A stretch of 64,000 nt of DNA, taken from Cannabis sativa (lineage: Eukaryota > Streptophyta > Magnoliopsida > Rosales > Cannabaceae). Each line of letters starts with the position of its first letter. Positions within the stretch are counted from its first letter, which is position 1. The stretch is from the NCBI RefSeq assembly GCF_029168945.1, contig NC_083606.1, positions 11,620,041-11,684,040 of the forward strand, given 5' to 3'. The notes under the pieces are model-generated. The model was not told the DNA's origin, did no database searches, and was given only the letters and a program-made list of their open reading frames with translations. Positions 49,601 through 60,160 of the stretch are shown here, piece by piece. The translations under genes and the position numbers were made by a program.

Positions 49601-50923
49601 AATGAAATTAAACACATAGGCTCACACAGCACACTTTGGATGGGTCCTATCATGTTGCTAGGTTATACACAGATGAAAGAAGATTGTAAATATACCTGTT
49701 ACAAATTATTATCTTGACCAAGGGAGCCATCAGATCATTAGATCTGGCAAAAAGTAACCATGGCTATTTGCAATCAAGTAATAATAGGTTTTAAAAACTT
49801 ACACATAAGCTAAAACACATACTCCTGCAACAAGGTTAGTTGGATAGTTGGATGTAGGATTTATTTAATTTTAAATTAAATATTTAATTTCGAAAATAAT
49901 TAATTAAATAAAAAAAATAATTTTTCGAAAAATTTAAAAAAAATTTGAAAAATTCGAAATTTTTTAAAAAATTTAAATTTAAAATTAAACCTACAATTTT
50001 TGAAAAATTAGGTTTCAACCAACCTAAATATCATTTCAAAAAAAATTTGCTAACTACTTTTAAATTTTAAATGTTATTTTATAAATAAAAATTAAATAAA
50101 AAATTAGAAAAGATAAATAAATATCTTTTTCAAATTTTAAATGTAATTTAAATAAATAAAATAACAAAATTTAAAAAAATTAGCAAAATATCTTATATCA
50201 TTTAAAAATTACATGATTATAAATATCTTATTTTAAATTTAAATATGGTCAAAATATCTAAAAAGATTTAATTAAAAAATCTTAAAAGATAAGATATTTT
50301 TAAAATATCTTAAAAGATATTATAAATATCTTAAAAGATATTATAAATATCTTAAAATATCTGACCTTAAATTTAAAAAAAAATATAATCAAATTTAAAA
50401 ATAAAATAGATTTTTAAGCAAAAAGATAAATACTAATTCTATTCAAATTCAAATTACACTAATATCTTGAATTAAATTAAAAAAAATTTAAATTAATTCA
50501 AAATGATAATTAGAATTGAATTAGGAATAGTAATAGTATATATATAAAACCATACAAAAAATTGGAAGTTAATTCCATGAAAAAGTATGAAAAATTGAAG
50601 AAAATTGAAAAAATTCGAAACTGTACGGACAGTTCTGCGATCGCAGGAAACTATCAAGACAAATTTCCGATTTTGTCAAATCTTCAAAAAATCATAACTA
50701 ATTCAAATAAAATCCAAATTGAGTTCTGTAAAAGGCTAACTTGCTTAATTTTTTCCATACTATCCAATAAAAATAATGCCAGAACCGAAATAACAATTAT
50801 TTTTCACGAAAATTTCACAATCATCAATCAATCATCAAATAACACTCAATACAACATGATACCATCCAAAGAACATACAAACAATCGTTTTAAAGTCCAA
50901 ATTACATGTAAGTAAATCAATTA
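46671..50923 (-). other. Leader-derived region of E4
   Basis: Non-coding. Four related G-rich boxes are spaced 80-115 bp apart: TAGGCGAGAGTC at 47319-47330 and 47430-47441, CGTAGGGGAGAGTC at 47511-47524, and CATAGGGGGACGAAGTC at about 47601-47617. Then about 3 kb of extremely AT-rich DNA with short repeats (for example 50270-50360, repeated AAATATCTTAAAAGAT). Empty sites corresponding to the G insertion (46657-46661) and the LINE insertion (49471-49482) are here or at its edge. Confidence 0.7.
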
Positions 50924-50940
50924 CCATGGCTCTGAGGCCA
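50924..50940 (-). promoter_or_regulatory. Primer-binding site of element E4
   Basis: TGGCCTCAGAGCCATGG on the minus strand, two bases inside the 5' LTR, close to the initiator tRNA-Met complement. Confidence 0.78.
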
Positions 50941-50942
50941 GT

Positions 50943-52838
50943 TGTTGGAATTTATTTTACCAGGATCTTAGATCTACTCACAAGTATGTTTATTAACATC
51001 CTAAATATGAACTTTCTAAAACGATGAAATAAACACATATAAAGTTTAAGAAACCTTACATTGGGTGCAGCGGAATATAATGACTCCTTCCGTTCAGATA
51101 TCTAGCCCTTGATTCCTTTCTGTAGCAGAGCATTATCAATATCTGAACCTGGATCTCTTTCTCTGAATCTTTGATGCTGAAACTCCTTTGCTGATGATCT
51201 TTCTTCACGATCTTCCTCACTATGATTGAGGTATCACTTGATGTGTGTGGGCACTACTCATACACTAAGGATTTCGAAATTATCAAGGAAGAAGAGAGAG
51301 AGAGTGGTCAGCTAAAGATAGGGAGAGAGAAGGCTCAATTTTTCTGAATAGAAAAAGTCAGAAGAAAAGTGTGTGATTTTCCTGAAGCCTTCACTATCTA
51401 TTTATAGCATTCCACTAGGGTTTGATTTGAATTATATGGCATTAAAATAATGAAAAAATCATTTAAAAAAGATGACATAAGTGGCCGGCCCTAGGCTAGG
51501 TGGACTGGGCCTTGATTTTTGCAATTTTGCAATTTTACCACTTTTTGTATCTGATTTTCTCAAAAATGCCAAGTTCCTAATTCAATCATTTAAATGCCAA
51601 TTCTAACTATTTAATAACTATAAATAATTATTAAATAATATTGTCATTTATCATATTTATTAATTGCACCATACAAAGTATCATAATTAACAAATATGCC
51701 CCTGTTAACTCTTTCTTTACAATTTCGCCCTTACTTAGTGAAAATTTCACAAATAGACATAGTCTAATTTGTGAATTATAATTGATTAATCAAAACCAAT
51801 TACATGAGTCTTACAAGCAATATTATCTCAACTAGTGGGGGGACCATGGGTCTATATAACCGAGCTTCCAATAAGTAGATCAAGAATTTAGCACTAAAAT
51901 TCACTAACTTATTAATTCTTCGCTGAATCCACGCATAGAACTTAGAATTGCACTCTCAGTATATAGAATGCTCTATATGTTCCACCATATAGACACATCA
52001 TTAGTTATCCATTGTTATAATCCTAATTTGATCAATGATCCTCTATATGAATGATCTACACAGTAAAGGGATTAGATTACCGTAACACCCTACTATGTAT
52101 TTTATCCTTAAAACACTTGACCCCGTATAAATGATATTTCAGCTTATGTGAAATGAGATCTCCACCATTTATTTTCGTTTGGTCAAGCTCGAAGGAGATC
52201 ATCCTTTGCTTACTATTCGCCAGATAGAAGCTATAGATTCCATGTTTATGCTAGCGCTCCCACTCAATCGCACTACTGTGTTCCCAAAATGTACGTATCA
52301 CCCTGACCTAAAAGTAGGCTTAACTAACAAATCAAAGAACACGAATAGCCTTTCAAGATTGAGCCTAATCATATCTGGATTAAGATCATTTGATCTAGGA
52401 TCAACTAGGCGATATTGACTTGAATAGATTTTACGGTAAGTTTAATTAAATCTAAGTCAAAGTTCAATATCGGTCCCTTCCGATGCATACTCCATGCATC
52501 CAACCTGAGCTTTACTTTAACCAATGTTCTGGAAAGAACATAGTATTTCTCCAAATACAAGTAAACTCTGTTGTAGATTATCATATCAGTAAAACCCTAT
52601 GTCTGATAAATCTAGGAAACTTTATTCACATAGTCATGTTTACTTTCCAATGTGTTGACGGCACAATAAACAGGATCAAGTATGTGAAAAGGATTTCAAA
52701 TGAATTTATACATTATGTACATATAATCATGAAATAAATCATGTGAACCATGCAACATTAAATGTTATTTCTGATCTATATTAATAAGTAAATTTGATTA
52801 TATTGAAATGAGTTTTATTTAGGGCATAAAACCCAACA
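50943..52838 (-). repeat. 5' LTR of element E4
   Basis: 1,896 bp, TGTTGG...CCCAACA; minus-sense TATA box at 51398-51407; followed by target duplication CTTTT. Confidence 0.95.
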
Positions 52839-52843
52839 CTTTT

Positions 52844-53570
52844 TGATATGATTGAAGCGAGAGGCTCATATTCGATCCATTTTGTGAAGAAATTGACAAC
52901 CACTATTACATATTTGGCTCCTCCTCGTACAACGGGTAAAGAATCGATGAGGTTAATTTCCCATATTGCAAATAATAAGAGAAAGTCATCATGTGTAGCT
53001 CTGTAGGAGGTGTTCATGGTATATTAGAGAACCTTTAATATTTGTCACACTTTTTCACGTTTTCAAGTGTGCCTTTGTTTATTATCGACCAATAATACGA
53101 TTGTGGGATTACCTTTTAGACACGCTTTGCATACCTGCATGGTCTTTACAAAATCCTTCATGTATTTTCTTGATTATATTTTTAGATTCTGTTGGTGTTA
53201 CACATTGTAATAGTGGCATTGAATAACCTCTTCGGTAAAGCCTTCCCTCTACGAGTGTGTATCTTGTGATCTTGTGTATTAATTTTTAAGCCTCATTCTT
53301 GTCAGAAGGAAGTTGCCAGTTGTGAAATATTCCACTATCAAAGTCATCCAAATTGGTTGCGTATCTATTATTTTGACCTCCTTATCATTTTTCTAAAAAA
53401 TGCTTAGGTGTTGCAATATCTCGATTGGCACTATATTGGATCTATCATTTTTAAGTTACATGGCTAATTTTGCTAAAGCATCAATATTTGAATTCCGATC
53501 TCTTGAGACCTACTCAATTTTGAAGTAATCTAACTTGCCCAAGTAATGGAATTCGAATATTGTAACTCCA
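52844..53570 (-). pseudogene. Gypsy remnant H: end of RNase H and N-terminal integrase
   Basis: Decayed minus-strand pol. Reading downward: YLGKLDYFKIE and SRDRNSNIDALAKLA (the connection after RNase H), traces of the zinc-binding region ending CDKY, then WEINLIDSLPVVRGGAKYVI and FFTKWIEYEPLASI, the first catalytic Asp region. It continues across E4 into NIICRFNIPMKIVFDNGTQF at 42566. Many stops and frameshifts. Tat/Ogre-like by motif style. Confidence 0.8.
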
Positions 53571-54404
53571 ATTGACTTAGTACAGCGAGTGAAATGGCTC
53601 ATCAAAAATAGAAAATCTATGGTGATGCCAAATCATGTAAAGGATGAAGATATAGAATGATTTAATACTTTATAGTTTTGTAAATTTGTCAACTAAGCTG
53701 TATAGATTATAATAGGCCTTCCCATTGAAGGTGCTATTAGGATGTATCAATTGTTTGTGGAGTAATAAAAATACTGTTGGTTCATCAAAAAAAAAAAAAT
53801 AGTGGACGAATAAGAAGAATATTTTTGAAAGAGATTTGTTTCCCTTAAACCTGAGACTAATGAAGGCAAAAAAAAAAAAAAAAAAAGGAAGTTTCTTTCT
53901 TTTTTTAACTGCATTTTTGAATATAAAACACAAACTAAAATGCTTTTCTGGATTTTACTATTGGAGTTTTTTTTTCTTCATATATTAATGGCTCTAAAAG
54001 AGGTGAAATTTTTTCAGATTCCAATTTATATGTGATACTCTTTCTTCTTTTTTTTTTTCATAGCATCACCCAGTTTCAAGATTTTAACTTTGACCATCAA
54101 TTTCATGCTAAAGTATTGGGCAGCGCAGAGAGGAAGAAGAAGAAAAAGAAAAGAAAATAAATAATTTAGTTATTTTTTAAAAATTTTAAATTATTTTAAA
54201 TTTAAAATTTAAGATTGTAACCAATTATTTGTCAACACGTGACATTGTGAGATAGTAGATCCGTTAGAAAAAAGAAAACAGACTTATAAATATGGTGACC
54301 TTATGGACTATTACCGTCAATTTTTGAAGTTAGAAACTTATCTGCATCAAATTGATCTGTTAAGGAACTTATGCCGTAATTTTTCCTTTTTCTATTACAT
54401 ACTT
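53571..54404. other. Unassigned DNA with poly(A) tracts
   Basis: Low-complexity A-runs at about 53787-53799 and 53868-53886 and short T-runs. Open frames here are built on these runs. No gene or repeat family recognised. Confidence 0.45.
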
Positions 54405-54750
54405 TCCAATTCAGCCCTGCTTAAGTCACAACAAAAAATTTTACTTTTAGTCACAACAAAACTTGTGACTAAAAGTTAAAAAATTGTGACTAATTACAAA
54501 TCATGATTCTTATGTTGTGACTAAAAGGTTCGTGGATAAAAGTATTAGTCACAAAAATTACAATTTGTTGTGACTAAATGTATTCTTAGTCACAATACTT
54601 ATTATGACTAAAACTAAATTAGTGACAACTTGTAACTAATTAAATACTATATTTTAGTCACAAGTAACATTTTGTTGTGATAAACGTCACATTTAGTCAC
54701 AAAAAATGTGACTAAAAAATTATCACTAAGAATAACAATTTTTTGTAGTG
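54405..54750 (-). mobile_element. One end of a CACTA-type DNA transposon
   Basis: Reading the minus strand from 54750 gives CACTACAAAAAATTG, the terminal motif of many plant CACTA (En/Spm-type) elements. It is followed by dense subterminal repeats of TTAGTCACAA and its complement TTGTGACTAA, in both orientations, across about 330 bp. Such repeats bind the element transposase. No second CACTA terminus or transposase is visible nearby, so this is a truncated copy or half-element. The other limit is where the repeats stop. Confidence 0.65.
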
Positions 54751-55422
54751 AGTAAAACAAATTAGAACAAAAAAAAAATGTACCATACTTTTATTTATTT
54801 ATTTATTTTTTTTTTTTGACAATGCATACCTTTATTTTTTTAATAAATATATATTTGATTAAATTGATTTCACAATTAACCTTTTAATTTGTGTGATTTG
54901 GAGCTATCAGTTGAAGCACTACTATCTACTATTTTAATATAACTAAACTAGTAAATATTACTGTAATTATTATCACCATTATTATATATACCATCATCAT
55001 TAAAACAGTACGAACAAACCTTAGTGGGCTCCGAGTTGCACAGTCAGGCTTATTATATATTACTATCTATTAATTGATTAGTAAAAGGAAAATATTATAA
55101 CAGAATTAACTTGTTAATGATGAACCTATAATACAAGATCGATCATATATAATAAGTAGTGCTCATTAATTACTCAATCATGCATCTCTAAAATGCGACA
55201 GTTTTTAAGGAATGATAATAATAAGAGTAACATATTAATAATTTAATACAACAATAATATGTACAAAAAACTTTAATATATATATTTATATCTTAGTCCT
55301 AAATAAACTGCAGCTATCTCGTAATGCTGTCTCACTTAATTCTTCTAGCTAGTTTTCCCTTATTTTATCTCTCTTTCTTTTTTAATATAATTTTCTTTTT
55401 GTTACATATATTATTTAATTAA
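54751..55422. other. 3' flank of the peptide gene, AT-rich
   Basis: Poly-T/TTTA repeats (54788-54818) and AT-rich DNA downstream of the minus-strand peptide gene. No further coding signal seen. Confidence 0.45.
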
Positions 55423-56931
55423 TTAATTGTGAATAGGGGTTTTTCTCCTAGCTGGAGAATAGTCCATCTCAGCAAGGTCTACAGCTTCAGAATATGGCTC
55501 GTACTGATCTGGGTGTTGATCATCATCAATATCAGAAGTAGTAATAGTAGTCTTTAACGAATTAACATTATTATTATTATTATTATGACTTGAATATTTC
55601 TCTTCTTCTCTACCACCATTCTTCTCATTATTATTCTGTAAAAAAATTAATGGATAAATTTTATATAATTTAATTAAATATATCAAAATTATGTAGAAGT
55701 TTTTATTATTTTTTGAACAAATTAATAATATATATTTAAATTAAACCAACCTTAGAAGTGGTGGTACTAGTGGAAGAGGGTGGTGTAGTCACAGTAGTAG
55801 TACTGAAAAGTTTTCTACTATTTCCTGCATGGTTCGTAAAAATGAGAAATTAATTAACCACTACTTATTTAACTTTATTAATTATTATATGATATGGTCA
55901 ACAAGTTGCTTCTTCACTTCAGTTATTACTTGCTTTAATTTTCTAGGCACTTTTTTACCATTTAAGAAAGGTAAGGAAAAAACAGTAAAAAGAAAAAACT
56001 TTGCACTAAATATTAATAATTAATGCATGTTATTAATTAGATAATAATAAGTTGTAACTAGGACAAAATACTGTTTGATTACATAATTTTGGTAAATTAA
56101 AACGTGGGTTTGATTCAGATTTCTGAATAATTAACCACAGGTTCTTATGAGACTAATTTAATCAAAGAACTAGCTAGCTAATTAGTGTAGTCATGATAAA
56201 AACCTAGCTATAATTATAATAGAACTAATTAGAGAAGAAAAATGAAAGAACTATATATATCTATATAGCTAATAATAAATTAATACTAATTAATTATAAG
56301 TAATGGTTATAAATGGTGTCTGGATCTGTGCCTCCTAGGTCCATAATAATCTTCATGAATACTTGGGGACCAATGTGATGATGATGATGATGATTTCTTG
56401 GAGACTTTAGAAGTGGTAGTAGTAGTAGTAGTAGTAACTCTTTTCTTCATGGTATTAGTACCTGAACATTCTCCATCTTTGCACATAATATTATTACCCT
56501 CTTCATCTTTATCATTGTTCTTTACAGCTTTATTACTTGATGAAGTAATAATTTCCTTCTCCTGAAAGAAAAGAAAAAGAAAAGGTAAGGGCTTTGAATA
56601 TGTAATATGTAAGAGATTAAAAAATAAAAAAAAAAAAGAGAAAAAAATATGTGTATATATATATACTTACATGATCGATTATTGGTTTATGTTCTTCTTT
56701 ATTAGCTCCAAGCAGTGATGACATGAAGTCCCATTTTCCCAAACGAATCCCTGAAAAAAATAAATAAATATTGATTTAGAGTTAAGTATTTTCCATAACC
56801 AAATCGATCAGTATATGTATATATATATGTAAATAATGCCAAAATATACTTTTCTGCTGCATACCTTGAGCTTGCTCTGAAAGTGTAAGAGACAAAATTA
56901 GAAGAAGAGCGACTGTGAAAGATGGCCTCAT
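55423..56931 (-). CDS. RGF/GLV/CLEL (GOLVEN) secreted peptide precursor, five-exon form
   Basis: Exons on the minus strand: 56931-56865, 56750-56671, 56561-56462, 55824-55751, 55635-55423, all with GT-AG borders and compatible phases (1, 0, 1, 0), giving 177 residues. Residues 1-22 form a signal peptide (core VALLLILSLTLS). The middle is charged, Asn/Ser/Thr-rich and variable, with CKDGECSG then NSRKLF at 84-89. The C-terminus DYSPARRKTPIHN (165-177) matches the family pattern DYxxPxxKPPIHN: Asp-Tyr for tyrosine sulfation, the second Pro of the pair, and terminal HN. Family members are cut out by subtilases, sulfated by TPST and sensed by RGI/RGFR receptor kinases, acting in root meristem maintenance and gravitropism. 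RKLF fits a SBT6.1/S1P-type cleavage site. The splice model is mine; no transcript was seen. Confidence 0.85.
56307..56931 (-). CDS. Same peptide gene, three-exon read-through form with a second RGF-like peptide
   Basis: Exons 56931-56865, 56750-56671 and 56561-56307, 133 residues. It shares residues 1-82 with the five-exon form but ignores the donor TCAG|GTACTA at 56462/56461 and reads into the intron. The new tail has microsatellite-coded runs of Thr and Ser, then HWSPSIHEDYYGPRRHRSRHHL and a stop. The last 14 residues (120-133) align with canonical RGF peptides at D1, Y2, P5, H8, R11 and H12 (compare DYxxPxHHPPRHN), but the Pro-Pro pair is Arg-Ser and the usual final Asn is His, with one extra Leu. 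Acidic residues before Tyr would suit sulfation. It may be a second hormone, a decoy, or a fossil duplicated terminal exon. That the frame stays open to a peptide-like end is seen; its use is inference. Confidence 0.65.
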
Positions 56932-57004
56932 TTTTGCAAAGTGATCAAGAACTTAAATATATATATAATAAAGATTGAAGTAAGAAATTATGTGTAGGAA
57001 AGAA

Positions 57005-57012
57005 TATATATA
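57005..57012 (-). promoter_or_regulatory. Candidate TATA box of the peptide gene
   Basis: TATATATA on the minus strand, 74-81 bp upstream of the ATG at 56931, which would give a leader of about 45 nt. Another TA-rich run (56952-56967) is too close to the start. Assignment is tentative. Confidence 0.4.
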
Positions 57013-58189
57013 GATTATTTTGGAGGATCTTTAAGTTACTCAATGAAGTAAAAAAAAAAATATATATGGGGTTTTGGTTTCTTAATGCTTCTCTGCTAGC
57101 TCTGATGAAAATTAAATATTTTGGAATAAGAGAGAGTAGTAGCTAGTAGTACTGTGGTGGCCTGATGTTTTTAAGTTTTAAGTGGTTGATGAGCTATATA
57201 TATATGGCTAAGGAAAGCTAATTTCCCTTATATATATATATACAAATATTATATCTATATACACATTATATTAATGTGTAAGCTAGAGAGGGTGGTGGGG
57301 TGGGGTTCCACATTTGGGTTTTCCAACATGAACTAGAAAAATGGGATTTTTCTTCCACTTACCTTTGTTTTTCCTTGTCTATATAATCCTTGTAGTGTAA
57401 AATAAAATAACATAAAAGGGAAAAGAGACATCACCCATAATTCAATCATCGGCTGCTAATTAGGTTTGGAAAGTTAATTTGAGTGAGGAGACCATGATGT
57501 AATTCCATTATAGCTACAGACATACTTAATCAAATGTTTTTATAAATTAATACAATTATTAAATGATGTTTAATTAACCTTATTTACCTTCAAAAAAGTA
57601 AGAACAAAATTGTCAATATTTACTTGCCATACATCTCTTCCTGCACATTTTGAATTCTTTTCTCAATTTTTTGTCTTATTGTTGATGATCACATCCAAAG
57701 AACCTTTGGTCTTCTCCACTGTATCTACCATGTTTGCTTAAATTGCAGAACATCTATTTGCAATTTACTCATGGCAAAATCTATACATATATATATAAAT
57801 ATATACACGCTATAAGATAAGGAAAATTGATTTGTCAAGGCATGTTTAATATGTTAATTAGCTAGTATATATAGTCAACTGCCTTTGCCTTTTTGCTATA
57901 TATATGATGAATCAGATCATGTGGCTCTATAGTAAAGGGGATAATCTTTTTGAGTCGATTAATTAATAATCCCATCAAATGACTTTAGTGATTTGTTTGT
58001 CAAGAGAAAGAAACCTATCATTTTCATGGTACGTCACTTGGCTACTTATGGTTGATATGGGGGGCTGAATGATAGATATTGGGGGGTTTTGGAATTATTT
58101 TAGACTTGTATTGTATCTTTATTTTATTATGTCACTAGTTATACATTATAAATTTTTAGTTAAATACAGTTGTGGGAAATTATTCCATA
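57013..58189. other. Upstream flank of the peptide gene
   Basis: AT-rich with several TATATA runs (57193-57204, 57226-57242, 57786-57800). Probably holds the promoter of the minus-strand peptide gene. No coding region seen. Confidence 0.45.
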
Positions 58190-58715
58190 TATTTTTTTTT
58201 TTAATTTACGGTTTGGGTTTCCAAAGTGGTTGTAGCGCTAGTTGCAATATGAGTTTCTATACGATTTTTTATTGTAAATTAGGTTGCGGCGCTAGTTACA
58301 ATAGGAGTTTCCATGTAAAATTTCGTAAAAATAAAAAAAAAAACTGTTTTAAAATATAAAAATGAAAAAGCATTTACGGTTTTGGTTTCTAAAGTGGTTA
58401 CAGCGCTTGCAATAGGGGTTTCTATACGATTTTTTGTTGCGATTTAGGTTGCAGCGCTAGTTGCAATAGGAATTTCTATGTACAATTCCGTAATAATACA
58501 AAAAAAAAACTGTTTTGAAGTGTAAAAGAAAAAAGCCCCAAAATAGGGGAATACATATGCTGTTTTTTTTAACTTTTTTCTTTAAATTTACAGTTTGGGT
58601 TTCTAAAGTGGTTGCAGCGCTGGTTGCAATAAGGGTTTCTTATACGATTTTTTGTTGTGATTTAGGTTGTAGCACTAGTTGCAATAGGGGTTTTCATGTA
58701 GCATTCCGTAAAAAT

Positions 58716-58748
<33 letters not shown>

Positions 58749-58880
58749 CCCGTTTTGAAGTGTAAAATAAAAAAGTCCCAAAATAGGAGAATTACCCCAT
58801 ATACTGTGTTTTTAACTTTTTTTTTCTTTCAAATTTACGGTTTGGATTTCTAAAGTGGTTGCAGCGCTAGTTGCAATAGA
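58190..58880 (+). repeat. Tandem array of about four degenerate units with inner half-units
   Basis: Units begin TTTACGGTTTGGGTTTC at about 58204, 58373, 58590 and 58840. Each holds an A half (AAAGTGGTTGCAGCGCTAGT then TTTCTATACGATTTTTTGTTG) and a B half (GGTTGCAGCGCTAGTTGCAA then CCGTAAAAATGCAAAAAA and CTGTTTTGAAGTGTAAAA). Unit lengths of about 170-250 bp vary with A-runs (58718-58747). The fourth unit is cut at 58880 where Copia-derived sequence begins. Confidence 0.75.
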
Positions 58881-60160
58881 GGATTATCTCAATAGTATAT
58901 GGGCTAGATTATGATGAGATATATAGCCCAATCGCTAAGATTACAACCGAACGGGTCCTGCTAGCACTCGTAGCTAGTAAAGATTGGAGACTATGGTAGA
59001 TGGATGTGGAGAATGTATTTTTACATGGAGCAACCTAGAGGATTCGAGGATAGATCTCATCCAAGCTATGTTTGCAAACTATAAAAAGTGTTCTATGGAT
59101 TGAAGCAAGCTCCGAGCTGAGTTTTTAGTAGAGAGCAATCATGCCATGGTGCATGTAGATTCAAGCTTATTCATCAAAGTAAAGGCAACAAAATTGCACT
59201 TGTTCTTGTATATGTCGATGACCTCATCATTACTAGTGATGATGAAGTAGAGATCCGCCAAACAAAGGAGAACTTGACAGTTTGCTTTCAAATGAAAGAG
59301 CTTGGAGAATTGAAACACTTCCTTGGATTATAAGTTGACCGAACTAAGGAAGGCGTATTTCTTTGTCAGCAAAATTATGCTAAAGATTTTTAGTAAAGAT
59401 TTGGAATGCTCGAGTGCAAGCCCATCTCAACACCTGGAGAAGCTAATGCCAAGTTATGTACTCATGATGGGAAGGACTTGCAAGACGAAGCAATATATCG
59501 ACATTTTGTAGGTAGTCTAATCTACCTTACATTGACTCGACCAAATATTTCTTATGTAATTGTTGTAGTGAGTCGATATATATACAACAACCGAAAAATT
59601 TGCATTGAAAGTAGTACGATGAATACTGAGGTACGTCAAAGATACCATTAACTATGGCCTTTTCTATAAGAAAGGTGACGAGGTTAAGATTGTTGGCTAC
59701 TGTGGTGCTAATTATGTAGGAGATCATGATACCCGACGATCAACTACTGGGTATATATTCAAGCTTGGATCTAGAATAGTATATTGATGTAGTAAGAGGA
59801 AACTAACAGTGTCATTGTCAACCACATAAGCGGAATACAGAGCAGCAACAATCGCAGCTCAAGAGAGTACATGGTTGATGCAATTGACGAAGCATCTACA
59901 CCAATTTACGAATTATGCAGTGCCACTTTATTGTGACAATGAGTTTGCTATTCGTCTAGCTGAAAATTCAGTCTTTCATGCATGAACAAAACATATGGAG
60001 ATGCATTATGACTTTCTTAGAGAGAAAGTACTCTGAGAAGAGATGCACCAAATTAAGAGCAAAAACCAAGTAGCAGACCTGTTCACTAAAAGATTCAACA
60101 CTGCAAAACTTTAGTAACTCATAGACCAACTCAGTATGATGAGTCGGTGTTGATGGGGAG
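58881..60160 (+). pseudogene. Decayed Copia pol (RT and RNase H) remnant
   Basis: Recognisable in shifting frames: [37 protein letters not shown] (about 59200-59235), [43 protein letters not shown] and RNase H traces with YCDNE-type and KHME-type boxes. It ends with GTTGATGGGGAG (60149-60160), the polypurine tract before the LTR at 60161. Many stops and frameshifts; the 5' half is missing, and the left edge abuts the tandem array. Confidence 0.85.

Larger units (their letters stand above)
42587..52838 (-). mobile_element. Young non-autonomous Copia-derived element E4
   Basis: 10,252 bp with two LTRs of identical length (1,896 bp; 42587-44482 and 50943-52838). The perfect target duplication CTTTT lies at 42582-42586 and 52839-52843. 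By eye I found one substitution between the LTRs (44354 versus 52710 region, T versus C), so insertion was very recent. The primer site TGGCCTCAGAGCCATGG (50924-50940) and the polypurine tract (44483 on) are kept. The internal region has no usable gag or pol, yet matches E2 closely. It therefore kept all cis signals but must have moved with proteins supplied by a relative. It sits inside integrase remnant H. Confidence 0.93.

Noticed and set aside
50562..50915. 117-codon plus-strand frame near the E4 primer site, with a counterpart at 18210-18488
   Set aside because: Antisense to the leader of the elements, AT-driven composition, no known domain.
57216..57245. TA-rich runs that could be read as regulatory or origin-like
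   Set aside because: TA microsatellites are common throughout this AT-rich window; nothing specific supports a function.
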